A program made the translations under genes and the position numbers. The notes beneath the pieces were generated by a model, which did not search any database, was not told where the DNA came from, and saw nothing but the letters and a program-made list of their open reading frames with translations. From Clostridium sp. K13 (GTDB lineage Bacteria; Bacillota; Clostridia; Clostridiales; Clostridiaceae), in NCBI RefSeq assembly GCF_019734195.1, contig NZ_JAASHM010000026.1, positions 1-47,384 on the forward strand: DNA of 47,384 nt. Direction: 5' to 3'. Shown here piece by piece: positions 1 to 8,792 of the stretch (position 1 is its first letter; each line of letters begins with the position of its first letter).

Positions 1-151
<151 letters not shown>

Positions 152-226
152 AAGAAAATAGTAAAAAAATAATTAATTAAATAAAATTTAGATAATAAAT
201 TGAGATAAAATATAATAAAATATTAA

Positions 227-255
227 TTGACAAATAAAACCAAAAGAGGTATATT
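227..255 (+). promoter_or_regulatory. promoter of the histidine operon
   Basis: TTGACA (227-232), a 17-nt spacer and TATATT (250-255) make a near-consensus vegetative promoter. It predicts a transcript start near 262 and a leader of only about 40 nt before hisZ, too short for a T-box or leader-peptide attenuator. Confidence 0.8.
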
Positions 256-299
256 AATATTAACTTTAATACTTTAATGTACTAAAGGAGGAGATTGGA

Positions 300-1391
300 A
301 TTAAGAATATAGTACCTGAGGGAACTAGAGATTTTACAATAGATGAATGTAAAAAAAGAAATGAAATTATTAAAATTATAACAATGGTATTTGAAAAGTG
401 GGGATATGAAGAAATTGCAACACCAACTATAGAGTATTATGAAACTTTTAAACATAAAACTCAAAATTTAAAAGAAGAAGAGATGTATAAATTTTTTGAT
501 AAAAACGGAAGAATATTAGTCCTAAGACCTGATATGACAGTGCCTGTAGCGAGAATGATAAATACTAAATTAAAGGATATGAATTTACCTTTAAAGCTTT
601 TCTATAAGGCAAATGTATTTAGAGTACATGAAAGTTTAGAAGGAAAAAGAAATGAATATTTAGATTGTGGTATTGAGTTAATAGGTGGAGATGGAGAAGG
701 AATAGATTTAGAGGTATTAATAACAGCATTAGAAGTGTTAAAGTCTTTAAAAACAAAGGAAAGTTTTAAATTAGAAATAGGTAATGTAAATATCTTAAAA
801 TCTGCTATTAATTCAATGGATTTATCAAAAAATCACAAAGAAAATATAATTGAACTTATTAATAAAAAGAGTTTGATAAATTTAAAGTGTTATTTAGAAA
901 ATCTAGAAATAAAAGAGGAGTATAAAGAGTTTTTAATGACTTTACCATGGATTTTTGGTGGATGTGAAATGATTAAAAAAGCTAAAAAAATAGCATTTAA
1001 TGATGAAATTAAAGAAAATATATTATATTTAGAGAAGTTATTTTTAAACTTAGTGGAATTAGGATATGAGAAGTATATATCACTAGATATGAGCATGGTT
1101 CCTAGATTAAATTATTATTCTGGTGTTATTTTTAAGGGATATGTTAATGGAATTGGATCAACAGTATTAAGAGGAGGAAGATATGATGGGTTATTAGAGA
1201 ATTTTGGAAGAAAAGTTTCAGCAATAGGATTCTCTGTTGATGTGAATTTATTAATTAATTCTTGTAATTACAATGAAAATATTAAGAAGAAAAATATAAT
1301 TGTAAATAAGAATGATTATTTAACGGCATTGAAGAATGCCATAAAGGAAACAAGAAATAATGAATATATAGATATTGAATATAAAGAATAA
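300..1391 (+). CDS. hisZ: ATP phosphoribosyltransferase regulatory subunit HisZ
   Basis: HisZ is a catalytically inactive histidyl-tRNA-synthetase paralogue that forms a hetero-octamer with short HisG and is needed for the first step of histidine synthesis. The class II synthetase-like fold shows LRPDMTVPVARM near residue 75 and GRYDGLLENFG near residue 290. The first ATG in frame is at 384, but that would cut off the conserved IVPEGTRDF start of the family. The frame is open upstream to an ATT codon at 300, placed 8 nt after a perfect AAAGGAGG site (284-291), giving about 363 aa and an N-terminus MKNIVPEGTRD. I therefore choose ATT. Short HisG follows immediately, which separates this gene from hisS. 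Confidence 0.88.
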   Translation: MKNIVPEGTRDFTIDECKKRNEIIKIITMVFEKWGYEEIATPTIEYYETFKHKTQNLKEEEMYKFFDKNGRILVLRPDMTVPVARMINTKLKDMNLPLKLFYKANVFRVHESLEGKRNEYLDCGIELIGGDGEGIDLEVLITALEVLKSLKTKESFKLEIGNVNILKSAINSMDLSKNHKENIIELINKKSLINLKCYLENLEIKEEYKEFLMTLPWIFGGCEMIKKAKKIAFNDEIKENILYLEKLFLNLVELGYEKYISLDMSMVPRLNYYSGVIFKGYVNGIGSTVLRGGRYDGLLENFGRKVSAIGFSVDVNLLINSCNYNENIKKKNIIVNKNDYLTALKNAIKETRNNEYIDIEYKE

Positions 1392-1407
1392 AAGTAGGTG
1401 ATTTAAT

Positions 1408-2034
1408 GTGATTAGTATAGCACTTACAAAAGGTAGAATTGAAAAAGATGCAATGAAAATATTTGAAGAAGCAGGCTTTGGAGTTGATGAATTAAAGGAT
1501 AAAGGAAGAAAGCTAGTTTTTAAAGATACTAAAGAGAATATTAAATATTTTTTAGTAAAAGCTAATGATGCTGTAACTTATGTAGAGCATGGAGCCGCGG
1601 ACTTAGCTATAGTAGGAAAAGATACAATATTAGAAAAGGGAGAAAACTACTATGAAATTTTAGATTTAGGTATTGGAAAATGTAAGTTCATAGTTGCAAC
1701 ATTGCCAGATGCCAATATATTTAATCGAATAGGCCATATAAAAATAGGAAGTAAATATCCAAACGTTTCTAAAAAGTATTTTGAAGGTAAAGGAATGGAT
1801 GTTGAAATAATTAAAATTGAAGGTTCAGTAGAGCTTGCACCTATCTTGGGGATAAGTGAAGGAATAGTAGATATAATGGAAACAGGAACAACATTAAAAG
1901 AAAATGGATTAGTTGTTGTTGACGAAGTATGTGATATAAGTTCAAGGATTATAGTTAATAAATCTAGTTTTAAATTAAAAAGAGATGAAATAAATGAAAT
2001 TATAGATAGAATTAGAGCAATATGCAATAAATAG
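1408..2034 (+). CDS. hisG: ATP phosphoribosyltransferase, short form HisG
   Basis: HisG condenses ATP and PRPP to phosphoribosyl-ATP, the committed step of histidine synthesis, and is normally feedback-inhibited by histidine. At 208 aa it is the short form, without the C-terminal regulatory domain, and so depends on HisZ encoded just upstream. It begins ISIALTKGRI, typical of the family, and carries the PRPP-binding-like segment DIMETGTTLKENGL near residues 153-166. The start is GTG at 1408 with AGGTG upstream; the overlapping ATG at 1406 runs straight into a stop. The gap to hisZ is 16 nt. Confidence 0.96.
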   Translation: MISIALTKGRIEKDAMKIFEEAGFGVDELKDKGRKLVFKDTKENIKYFLVKANDAVTYVEHGAADLAIVGKDTILEKGENYYEILDLGIGKCKFIVATLPDANIFNRIGHIKIGSKYPNVSKKYFEGKGMDVEIIKIEGSVELAPILGISEGIVDIMETGTTLKENGLVVVDEVCDISSRIIVNKSSFKLKRDEINEIIDRIRAICNK

Positions 2035-2068
2035 TGTTTTTATATAGAAGTAAAGGGGGCAATTTAAT

Positions 2069-3364
2069 ATGATAGACATAATTGAATTAAATAATAAGTA
2101 TATCAGTGATGTTGTATCAATTATAAAAAAGAGAAGTAATACTTTAAATATAAGAAAAAATGTAGAAGAGATAATTGAAAATGTAAAGTCTTCTGGGGAT
2201 AAGGCTTTAAGGGGATATAGTTTGGATTTTGATAAAGTGTATTTAGAAAATTTTAAAATTGACGAAGAGGAAATAGAAAAGGCTTTTATTGAAGGCGATA
2301 AGTCTTTTATTAATATATTAAAGGAAAGTATTAAAAATATAAAAAAATATCATGAGAAACAAAAAAAGACAAGCTATATATATCAAAAAGAGTTTGGAGT
2401 ATATATGGGACAAAGATTAATTCCAGTAGATAGTGTAGCTATATATGTACCAGGAGGAAAAGCAGCTTATCCATCATCTGTATTAATGAATGCTATTCCA
2501 GCAAAGGTTGCAGGTGTAGAAAAGATAGTATTAGTTACACCACCCGACAAAAGTGGACATGTTAATAAAAATATATTAATTGCTGCAAAGTTATGTGGAA
2601 TAAGTAATGTTTATATGTTAGGAGGAGCACAAGCAATAGCAGCATTAACCTATGGTACAGAAAGTATAGAGAGTGTATCAATGATAGTTGGACCTGGAAA
2701 TGCCTTTGTAGCAGAGGCAAAAAGGCAAGTATATGGAGATGTCGGAATTGATATGGTGGCTGGACCAAGTGAAATTTTAATTATTGCAGATGAAAAATCT
2801 AATCCTAAATATATTGCTGCAGATTTAATGTCTCAAGCAGAGCATGATGAATTAGCCTCTTCAATTTTAGTTACAACTTCTAAAGAAATAGCAGAAAAAG
2901 TAAACAGTGAAATTAAATTGCAAATTGAAAAAATGAGTAGAAGAAAGATAATAGAAAGTTCTTTTAGGAATTTTGGAAAAATAGTAATTTGTAGTTCTAT
3001 AAAGGATGGTATTGAGTTTGCAAATTTAATAGCACCAGAACATTTAGAACTTTTAGTAGATAATCCTATGGAATATTTAGAAGGAGTAAAAAATGCTGGT
3101 TCAGTATTTATAGGTGAATATACTCCAGAACCTATAGGTGATTATTTTGGAGGAACTAATCATGTGTTACCAACAGGAGGAACAGCAAGATTTTCATCAC
3201 CTCTATCAGTAGATACATTTATTAAAAAGTCATCATTCCTATATTATTCACAAAAAGCAGTAGAAAGAGACGGAGAAAAAATAATTAGATTTGCTACAGA
3301 AGAAGGGTTAACTGCTCATGCAAATTCAATAAAGGTAAGATTAGAAAATGAAGAAAATAAATAG
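2069..3364 (+). CDS. hisD: histidinol dehydrogenase HisD
   Basis: HisD carries out the last two steps of the pathway, the zinc-dependent, NAD-linked four-electron oxidation of L-histidinol to L-histidine. The 431-aa length is normal. Visible family motifs are YVPGGKAAYPSSVLM, VGPGNAFVAEAKRQVYG, GIDMVAGPSEILI and SQAEHDE (zinc and substrate region), and APEHLEL, which supplies the catalytic Glu324-His325 pair. It has a good GGGGG-type ribosome binding site and its end overlaps hisC by 17 bp, indicating translational coupling. Confidence 0.97.
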   Translation: MIDIIELNNKYISDVVSIIKKRSNTLNIRKNVEEIIENVKSSGDKALRGYSLDFDKVYLENFKIDEEEIEKAFIEGDKSFINILKESIKNIKKYHEKQKKTSYIYQKEFGVYMGQRLIPVDSVAIYVPGGKAAYPSSVLMNAIPAKVAGVEKIVLVTPPDKSGHVNKNILIAAKLCGISNVYMLGGAQAIAALTYGTESIESVSMIVGPGNAFVAEAKRQVYGDVGIDMVAGPSEILIIADEKSNPKYIAADLMSQAEHDELASSILVTTSKEIAEKVNSEIKLQIEKMSRRKIIESSFRNFGKIVICSSIKDGIEFANLIAPEHLELLVDNPMEYLEGVKNAGSVFIGEYTPEPIGDYFGGTNHVLPTGGTARFSSPLSVDTFIKKSSFLYYSQKAVERDGEKIIRFATEEGLTAHANSIKVRLENEENK

Positions 3365-4421
3365 TTATGGCAAGGTAGTGAATAAAGATATAGGAATAAG
3401 AGTAAATGCAAATGAAAGTTATAAAAATATAAGTGATTATGAATTAAGGGATATAACTGAGGAGATAGGTAATGTTAAATTTAATAGGTATCCAGATGAT
3501 GAATGCAATGAATTGAGAGAGGTATATGGAAAAGTTATAGGAGTAAATAAGGAAAATTTAATTGTTGGAAATGGATCTGATGAAATGATTTCTTTAATTA
3601 TAAGTTCACAAATTACTAGAAAAAAAGTTGTGCTAACAATAGATCCTGATTTTTCAATGTATGATTTTTATACATCTGTTAGTGATGGTGTAATAAAAAA
3701 ATATAGTACTGAACAGAATGGAACTTTTTCTGTAAATAAGTTTATTAATTTTGGTGAAAAATTATCTCCAAAGTTAATAATATTTTCAAATCCTAATAAT
3801 CCAACAGGTCATGTAATAAGCAATGAAGATATATTATATATATTAGATTCATTTAAAGAAAGTTTAGTTGTAGTAGATGAAGCATATTATGAGTTTTATG
3901 GACAAAGTATGATTTCATATATAGAAAAGTATAAAAACTTAGTAGTAACTAGAACTTTATCTAAAGCATGGGGATTAGCGGCTCTAAGAGTTGGATTCTT
4001 AATTGCTAATAAGAATTTGATAGAAGAATTAAGTAAAAATAAAGTTCCCTATAATTTAAATACAATTTCCCAAGTTATTGCTACTAATGTATTGAGGCAT
4101 CCAGAGAAAATTCTTGAAAATGTAGAAGAAGTAGTTTACGAAAGGGAAAGATTATATAAAAATTTAAAAAATATAGAAGAAAGATGTAGTAAAAAAATAG
4201 TGTTTTATAAATCTAAAGCAAATTTTATTTTTGGAAGATCTGTTATTAAAGAAGAGATAAAAAGAGTACTAGATGATAATGGAATACTAATCAGATATTT
4301 TAAGGATGATAGTTTTAGAATAACAGTTGGATCATCATTAGAAAATGATTTAGTAGTTAATGTTATAGAAAGTGCAGTATTAAGTAGGGAGGCAGTATTT
4401 AATGAGAACATCACAAATTAA
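3348..4421 (+). CDS. hisC: histidinol-phosphate aminotransferase HisC
   Basis: HisC is a PLP enzyme of fold type I that transfers an amino group from glutamate to imidazole-acetol phosphate, giving histidinol phosphate. The 357-aa protein has NPNNPTGHVI for cofactor and substrate binding, VVDEAYYEF with the PLP-pyridine Asp, and SKAWGLAALRVGF with Lys206 as the Schiff-base lysine. It starts inside hisD (17-bp overlap) and its end overlaps hisB by 20 bp. Paralogous aromatic aminotransferases exist, but the operon position settles the assignment. Confidence 0.96.
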   Translation: MKKINSYGKVVNKDIGIRVNANESYKNISDYELRDITEEIGNVKFNRYPDDECNELREVYGKVIGVNKENLIVGNGSDEMISLIISSQITRKKVVLTIDPDFSMYDFYTSVSDGVIKKYSTEQNGTFSVNKFINFGEKLSPKLIIFSNPNNPTGHVISNEDILYILDSFKESLVVVDEAYYEFYGQSMISYIEKYKNLVVTRTLSKAWGLAALRVGFLIANKNLIEELSKNKVPYNLNTISQVIATNVLRHPEKILENVEEVVYERERLYKNLKNIEERCSKKIVFYKSKANFIFGRSVIKEEIKRVLDDNGILIRYFKDDSFRITVGSSLENDLVVNVIESAVLSREAVFNENITN

Positions 4422-4980
4422 AAGAGATACAAAAGAAACTAATATAAACTTAAGTATTAATTTGGATGGTGATGGAATTAACAATATTAAAACAGAAATA
4501 GGTTTTTTCAATCATATGTTAGAATTAATGTCATTTCATAGTGATATAGATATTGCTTTAGAAGCTAGGGGAGATTTAGAAGTATGTGATCACCATTTAG
4601 TTGAAGATACTGCAATATGCATAGGAAAGTGTATAAAGAAAGCATTAGATGATAAGAGAGGAATAAAGAGGTATAGTACAGTTTTTATTCCTATGGATGA
4701 AGCTTTAGTAATGGTTTCTATAGATATTAGTGGAAGGGAATATTTGCATTTTGAAGCAGATTTTAAACGTGAAAGCATAGGGAGTTTTTCTGTAGAAATG
4801 GTTCAAGAGTTTTTTAGAGCACTTGCATTTAATGCCGAAATAACACTTCATATAAAAGTTTTATATGGAGAAAATGATCATCATAAAATTGAGGGGATTT
4901 TTAAAGCCTTTGCCAGAGCGTTAAAAGAGGCTATTAAGGTAGAAACAAATGAAATACCATCATCAAAGGGATGTATATAG
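4402..4980 (+). CDS. hisB: imidazoleglycerol-phosphate dehydratase HisB
   Basis: HisB dehydrates imidazole glycerol phosphate to imidazole acetol phosphate. The 192-aa protein is the monofunctional dehydratase; it lacks the phosphatase domain fused to HisB in enterobacteria. The metal-binding motifs are intact: FFNHMLELMSFH, CDHHLVEDTAI and NDHHKIEGIFKAFARAL. Because it brings no phosphatase, histidinol-phosphate phosphatase activity must come from another gene. It overlaps hisC by 20 bp. Confidence 0.97.
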   Translation: MRTSQIKRDTKETNINLSINLDGDGINNIKTEIGFFNHMLELMSFHSDIDIALEARGDLEVCDHHLVEDTAICIGKCIKKALDDKRGIKRYSTVFIPMDEALVMVSIDISGREYLHFEADFKRESIGSFSVEMVQEFFRALAFNAEITLHIKVLYGENDHHKIEGIFKAFARALKEAIKVETNEIPSSKGCI

Positions 4981-5017
4981 TTATTAAAAGAAAACCTGTT
5001 AGGAGTTGAAGATTAAG

Positions 5018-5632
5018 ATGATTGTTATTATAGATTATGGTATGGGAAATTTAAAAAATGTTTATAATGCATTGAAGTATTTAAATATTCCTTCTAAGAT
5101 ATCACAGGAAGTAGCAGAAATAAAAAATGCAGATAAATTAATCCTACCAGGGGTTGGGGCATTTAATAAAGCGATGTATAACATTAATAGTATGGGATTG
5201 ACAGAGGTAATAAGTGAAAAAGTTAATAATGGAACACCATTATTAGGAATATGTTTAGGAATGCAAATGATATTTAAAAAAGGGTATGAAAATGGAGAAT
5301 GTAATGGATTAGGTTTTATAGATGGAGATGTTAAATTATTAGAACCAAAGGAAAATGTAAAAATACCACATATAGGATGGAATAAACTAGAGTGTAATAG
5401 AGAAAATAATTTGCTTAAGGGATTAGCAGAAAATAGCTTTGTATACTATGTTCATAGTTATGCTGCAAGTAATGTAAAGGATGAAAATTTAATAGGATTT
5501 TCAAACTATGGTGCTATTAAGGTACCTTCTATTGTTTGTAAGGGTAATGTTTATGGAACACAGTTTCATCCGGAGAAGAGTGGTGAAGTAGGACTTAAAA
5601 TACTTAAGAATTTTGGGGAGGTAATAAAATGA
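5018..5632 (+). CDS. hisH: imidazole glycerol phosphate synthase glutaminase subunit HisH
   Basis: HisH is a class I glutamine amidotransferase that feeds ammonia to HisF. It shows the oxyanion segment LPGVGAF, the nucleophile in LGICLGMQMIF (Cys79), and the His-Glu pair of FHPEKSGEVG. I take ATG 5018, 12 nt after AGGAG (5001-5005), giving 204 aa starting MIVIIDYGMGN, which matches the family. A TTG at 5006 lies directly against the ribosome binding site and is unlikely. The stop overlaps the hisA start by 4 bp (ATGA). Confidence 0.95.
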   Translation: MIVIIDYGMGNLKNVYNALKYLNIPSKISQEVAEIKNADKLILPGVGAFNKAMYNINSMGLTEVISEKVNNGTPLLGICLGMQMIFKKGYENGECNGLGFIDGDVKLLEPKENVKIPHIGWNKLECNRENNLLKGLAENSFVYYVHSYAASNVKDENLIGFSNYGAIKVPSIVCKGNVYGTQFHPEKSGEVGLKILKNFGEVIK

Positions 5633-6342
5633 TTGTAATACCGGCAATAGATATTATTGGAGGAAAGGCTGTTAGACTATACCAGGGAGATTATAAGAAG
5701 AAAGAAGTTGTTGGAAATGATATACTTCATATAGCAAAAGAGTTTGAAAAAAATGGAGCAAGGTATATACATTTAGTAGATTTAGATGGAGCAAAGAAAG
5801 GGAAGTTAGTAAATAAGAAAATAATAGTTAACTTAGCTAAAGAGCTTAGCATTCCAATTGAAGTAGGTGGAGGAATTAGAAGCTATAGTGAGGTTGATGA
5901 ATTAATTAATAGTGGAGTTAGCAGAGTTATTTTAGGTACAGCAGCTTTAGAGGATGAAGAGTTTGTGGAAGGAGTAGTAAGGGATTTTGGAGAAAAGATT
6001 GCAGTTGGAGTTGATTGTAAAAAGGGGTATATATTTACTAAGGGATGGCTTGAAGAAAGTAATGTTCATTATATAGATTTTTGTATAAGGATGGAAAAGA
6101 TAGGGGTTAAAAATATAATTTTAACTGACATAAGTAAGGATGGAACTCTAGAAGGTACTAACATATCTATGGTGAAACAGCTTAAAAAATATGTATCAAT
6201 AAATATTACAGCATCAGGTGGAGTAAGAGATTATTATGATATTAAAAAGCTAAATGATTTAGATATATATGGTGTAATTATAGGAAAGGCATTATATTCA
6301 GGAAATATTGAGATGAAAAGAGTTGTAGAATTATGTAGTTAA
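5629..6342 (+). CDS. hisA: phosphoribosylformimino-AICAR-P isomerase HisA
   Basis: HisA catalyses the Amadori rearrangement of ProFAR to PRFAR. The 237-aa (beta/alpha)8 barrel begins MIVIPAIDIIGGKAVRLYQG with catalytic Asp8. The second catalytic Asp lies in ILTDISKDGTLEGTN. Phosphate-binding glycines are in VGGGIRS and SGGVRD. The ATGA overlap with hisH suggests coupled translation. Its half-barrel sequence repeat resembles that of hisF, its evolutionary twin downstream. Confidence 0.96.
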   Translation: MIVIPAIDIIGGKAVRLYQGDYKKKEVVGNDILHIAKEFEKNGARYIHLVDLDGAKKGKLVNKKIIVNLAKELSIPIEVGGGIRSYSEVDELINSGVSRVILGTAALEDEEFVEGVVRDFGEKIAVGVDCKKGYIFTKGWLEESNVHYIDFCIRMEKIGVKNIILTDISKDGTLEGTNISMVKQLKKYVSINITASGGVRDYYDIKKLNDLDIYGVIIGKALYSGNIEMKRVVELCS

Positions 6343-6377
6343 ATGGAGTGAAATATCTATGAATAAGGGGGGATGAT

Positions 6378-7142
6378 ATGCATACGAAAAGAATTATACC
6401 TTGTTTGGATGTAAGAAATGGAAGTGTTGTTAAGGGGGTAAATTTTATAGGTATTAAAGAAATTGGAGATCCAGTACAATTAGGTGAATATTATTACAAG
6501 CAAGGAGCAGATGAGCTTGTTTTTTTAGATATAACGGCAACTCATGAAGGAAGAGGAATAATGGAAAAAGTAGTAGAGAGAGTTGCTGAAAAAATATTTA
6601 TACCATTTACAGTTGGAGGTGGAATAAGTAGCATTGATGATATAAGAAGAATTCTTAGAGCTGGAGCAGATAAAGTAAGTTTAAATTCTGCTGCAGTAAA
6701 AAATAAAAATCTTATAAGTGAAGGTGCTGTATACTTTGGAAGTCAATGTATAGTGTTAGCAGTTGATGCTAAAAGGAGAATTGATAATTCAGGATGGAAT
6801 GTATTTGTAAATGGAGGAAGAATAGATACAGGAATTGATGCCTTAGAATGGATAAAAGAAGGAGTTAAACTTGGTGCTGGTGAAATATTGCTTACTTCTA
6901 TGGATGCAGATGGAACTAAAGATGGATTTGATATTGAATTAACTAAAAAGGTAAATGATATTATAAATGTACCAGTGATAGCATCAGGTGGATGTGGAAG
7001 TCTAGGAGATTTTAAAGATATATTTAAAGATGGAAGGGCAGATGCAGCATTAGCGGCATCATTATTTCACTATGGGGAACTTACAATAAATGAAGTGAAG
7101 AAATATCTAAAAGAAAATAATGTAGCAGTTAGAACAATATAA
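6378..7142 (+). CDS. hisF: imidazole glycerol phosphate synthase cyclase subunit HisF
   Basis: HisF uses ammonia channelled from HisH to split PRFAR into imidazole glycerol phosphate and AICAR. The 254-aa barrel begins [20 protein letters not shown] with catalytic Asp11. The partner Asp is in [22 protein letters not shown] and ASGGCGS are the phosphate-binding loops. The GGGG-rich ribosome binding site at about 6367-6373 is strong. Confidence 0.97.
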   Translation: MHTKRIIPCLDVRNGSVVKGVNFIGIKEIGDPVQLGEYYYKQGADELVFLDITATHEGRGIMEKVVERVAEKIFIPFTVGGGISSIDDIRRILRAGADKVSLNSAAVKNKNLISEGAVYFGSQCIVLAVDAKRRIDNSGWNVFVNGGRIDTGIDALEWIKEGVKLGAGEILLTSMDADGTKDGFDIELTKKVNDIINVPVIASGGCGSLGDFKDIFKDGRADAALAASLFHYGELTINEVKKYLKENNVAVRTI

Positions 7143-7157
7143 ATATTTGGAGGGATC

Positions 7158-7496
7158 ATGAGAAGTGAATTAAAGGATAATAAAATTATATTAGATTTTA
7201 AAAAGGGAGGAGGACTTATACCTACCATAATTCAAGATTATTATACTGGTGAAGTATTAATGCTTGCATATATGACAAAGGAAAGCTTTGAATTGACAAA
7301 AACAACAAAGCAAACTTGGTTTTATAGTAGAAGCAGAAATGAATTATGGAATAAAGGTTCTACATCAGGGAATTTTCAAGAAGTAAAAGAAATTTGGTGC
7401 GATTGTGATAAGGATACATTATTAATAAAGGTAAAACAAAATGGTATGGCTTGTCATACAGGTGAAAAAAGTTGCTTTTTTAGGAGGATTGGATAG
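7158..7496 (+). CDS. hisI: phosphoribosyl-AMP cyclohydrolase HisI
   Basis: This zinc/magnesium enzyme opens the adenine ring of phosphoribosyl-AMP (third step). The 112-aa protein carries only the cyclohydrolase domain: the metal-binding [13 protein letters not shown] and the [12 protein letters not shown] signature near its C-terminus are visible. In many bacteria this domain is fused to HisE; here the two are separate genes one base apart (stop at 7494-7496, hisE GTG at 7498). Confidence 0.96.
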   Translation: MRSELKDNKIILDFKKGGGLIPTIIQDYYTGEVLMLAYMTKESFELTKTTKQTWFYSRSRNELWNKGSTSGNFQEVKEIWCDCDKDTLLIKVKQNGMACHTGEKSCFFRRIG

Positions 7497-7497
7497 G

Positions 7498-7818
7498 GTG
7501 ATATTAGAGGAGTTATATGAGATAGTAAATAATAGAAAAAATAGTGAAGAAGAAGGTTCTTATACTAAGTATTTATTAGAAAAGGGAACAGATAAGATAT
7601 TGAAAAAAGTTGGAGAAGAATGCACTGAGGTAATTATTGCAGCCAAAGGCAATGATAAGGATGAAGTAATTAATGAAATCTGTGACTTAGCATACCATAT
7701 ATTAGTATTAATGGTAGATAAAAATATTGATATGGAAGAAGTTGAAAATGAATTAATTGCTAGAAGAAATAAGATTAATAATTTTAAAGGTGAAAGAAAA
7801 GAAATAGAGCAAATATAG
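7498..7818 (+). CDS. hisE: phosphoribosyl-ATP pyrophosphohydrolase HisE
   Basis: HisE hydrolyses phosphoribosyl-ATP to phosphoribosyl-AMP and pyrophosphate. It belongs to the MazG-like all-alpha NTP pyrophosphatases, with [15 protein letters not shown] and [12 protein letters not shown] carrying the acidic metal ligands. I choose GTG 7498, 10 nt after AGGAGG (7482-7487), giving 106 aa. A longer open frame from 7441 would read through the end of hisI in another phase and has no support. This is the last gene of the his operon. Confidence 0.94.
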   Translation: MILEELYEIVNNRKNSEEEGSYTKYLLEKGTDKILKKVGEECTEVIIAAKGNDKDEVINEICDLAYHILVLMVDKNIDMEEVENELIARRNKINNFKGERKEIEQI

Positions 7819-7851
7819 AGATGGAAGTACAAGATAGTAGATTATTAATAG

Positions 7852-7900
7852 TTATAACATAACCCAATAATATTAAAAGTATCATTGGCTTATGTTATAA
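7852..7900 (+). terminator. possible end-of-operon hairpin after hisE
   Basis: TTATAACATAA (7852-7862) and TTATGTTATAA (7890-7900) pair perfectly, and the inner CCAAT/ATTGG extends the stem. There is no T-run after it, so it may be an inefficient terminator or mRNA-stabilising hairpin. Confidence 0.45.
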
Positions 7901-7907
7901 TAAATTT

Positions 7908-7929
7908 ATTACAAATATTATTTTGTAAT
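7908..7929. promoter_or_regulatory. dyad upstream of the HAD phosphatase gene
   Basis: ATTACAAA (7908-7915) and TTTGTAAT (7922-7929) form a perfect 8-bp inverted repeat with a 6-nt spacer, about 55 nt before the next start codon. It is a possible operator; no regulator can be named. Confidence 0.35.
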
Positions 7930-7983
7930 TTAGTTATATAGAAAACTACTTTAATATAAAAGTATAGTATGGGAGAAGAAGAA

Positions 7984-8640
7984 ATGATTAAAGCAGTAAT
8001 ATTTGATTTAGATGGAACATTATTAGATACATTAGAGGATTTAGCTAATGCATGTAATTTTGCATTAAGAAGCTGTGGATATAAAGAGCATCCAGTTAAA
8101 GATTATGTAAAGTTCGTTGGTAGTGGAAGATATATATTAATTCAACGTATATTACCTGAAGAATATAAAGATAATAAAGAAGTAATAAGCAAAGTTTTAT
8201 CACTGTTTGATGAATATTATGGTGAGCACATGATTGATAATACGAAGCCTTATGAAGGAATTAATGATATGATTCAAGCTTTAAAAGAAAAAGATATAAA
8301 ATTAGCAGTTGTATCTAATAAACCAGATGAGTTTGCAGGAGATGTAGTGAAAAAATATTTTAGAGATGATTTTGAAATTACATATGGACAAAGACCAAAT
8401 CATGCTGTAAAACCGGATCCAAGAACAGTTTATGAAGTAATTGATTATTTAAAAGTAAATAGAAATGAATGCCTATATGTAGGAGATTCTGACGTTGATA
8501 TGAATACAGCTACCAATGCAGGAGTTGAATCAGTAGGAGTTTCATGGGGATTTAGAGGTGAAGAGGAATTAAAAAAAGCTGGTGCCGATTATATAATTCA
8601 AAAACCAAGTGAATTACTAGATATATTAAATAGTAAATAA
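7984..8640 (+). CDS. HAD-family hydrolase, phosphoglycolate phosphatase-like
   Basis: The 218-aa protein is a HAD phosphatase of the Gph/PGP type with a helical cap. Motif I is FDLDGTLLDT (nucleophile Asp9 region), motif II VVSNKPDE, motif III KPDP, and motif IV GDSDVDM. The start is taken at ATG 7984 behind the purine-rich GGGAGAAGAA; an ATG at 7969 lies in front of that site. It stands alone between a hairpin and a strong terminator. The likely substrate is a small phosphate ester. Because the adjacent his operon lacks a histidinol-phosphate phosphatase, that role is possible, but sequence motifs cannot decide it. Confidence 0.88.
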   Translation: MIKAVIFDLDGTLLDTLEDLANACNFALRSCGYKEHPVKDYVKFVGSGRYILIQRILPEEYKDNKEVISKVLSLFDEYYGEHMIDNTKPYEGINDMIQALKEKDIKLAVVSNKPDEFAGDVVKKYFRDDFEITYGQRPNHAVKPDPRTVYEVIDYLKVNRNECLYVGDSDVDMNTATNAGVESVGVSWGFRGEEELKKAGADYIIQKPSELLDILNSK

Positions 8641-8656
8641 TAAAATAAGTTTTTAG

Positions 8657-8696
8657 CAAAATAGATATATAGGATAATTCTTATATATCTATTTTG
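8657..8696 (+). terminator. intrinsic terminator after the HAD gene
   Basis: A 15-bp perfect stem (8657-8671 with 8682-8696) is followed by TTTTATTATAT. Confidence 0.85.
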
Positions 8697-8710
8697 TTTT
8701 ATTATATATA

Positions 8711-8739
8711 TTGACAATAGAATAAAAAAGATATATTAT
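8711..8739 (+). promoter_or_regulatory. promoter of the Rrf2 regulator gene
   Basis: TTGACA (8711-8716), 17-nt spacer, TATTAT (8734-8739), close to consensus and about 50 nt before the start codon. Confidence 0.75.
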
Positions 8740-8792
8740 TAACATAATACCGATAGGAATAGTAGGAAAAAGAAAGGGAGGTAGGTGAGATT

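Noticed and set aside
256..299. T-box or leader peptide for the his operon
   Set aside because: The leader from the recognised promoter is only about 40 nt and lacks a T-box core or a His-rich ORF.
384..1391. hisZ starting at ATG 384
   Set aside because: No ribosome binding site before it, and it removes the conserved PEGTRD start, which is open in frame behind AAAGGAGG.
300..1391. histidyl-tRNA synthetase hisS instead of hisZ
   Set aside because: Shorter than HisS, and next to short-form hisG, which needs HisZ.
7441..7497. hisE starting at ATG 7441
   Set aside because: This would overlap the conserved end of hisI in another phase; GTG 7498 behind AGGAGG is better.
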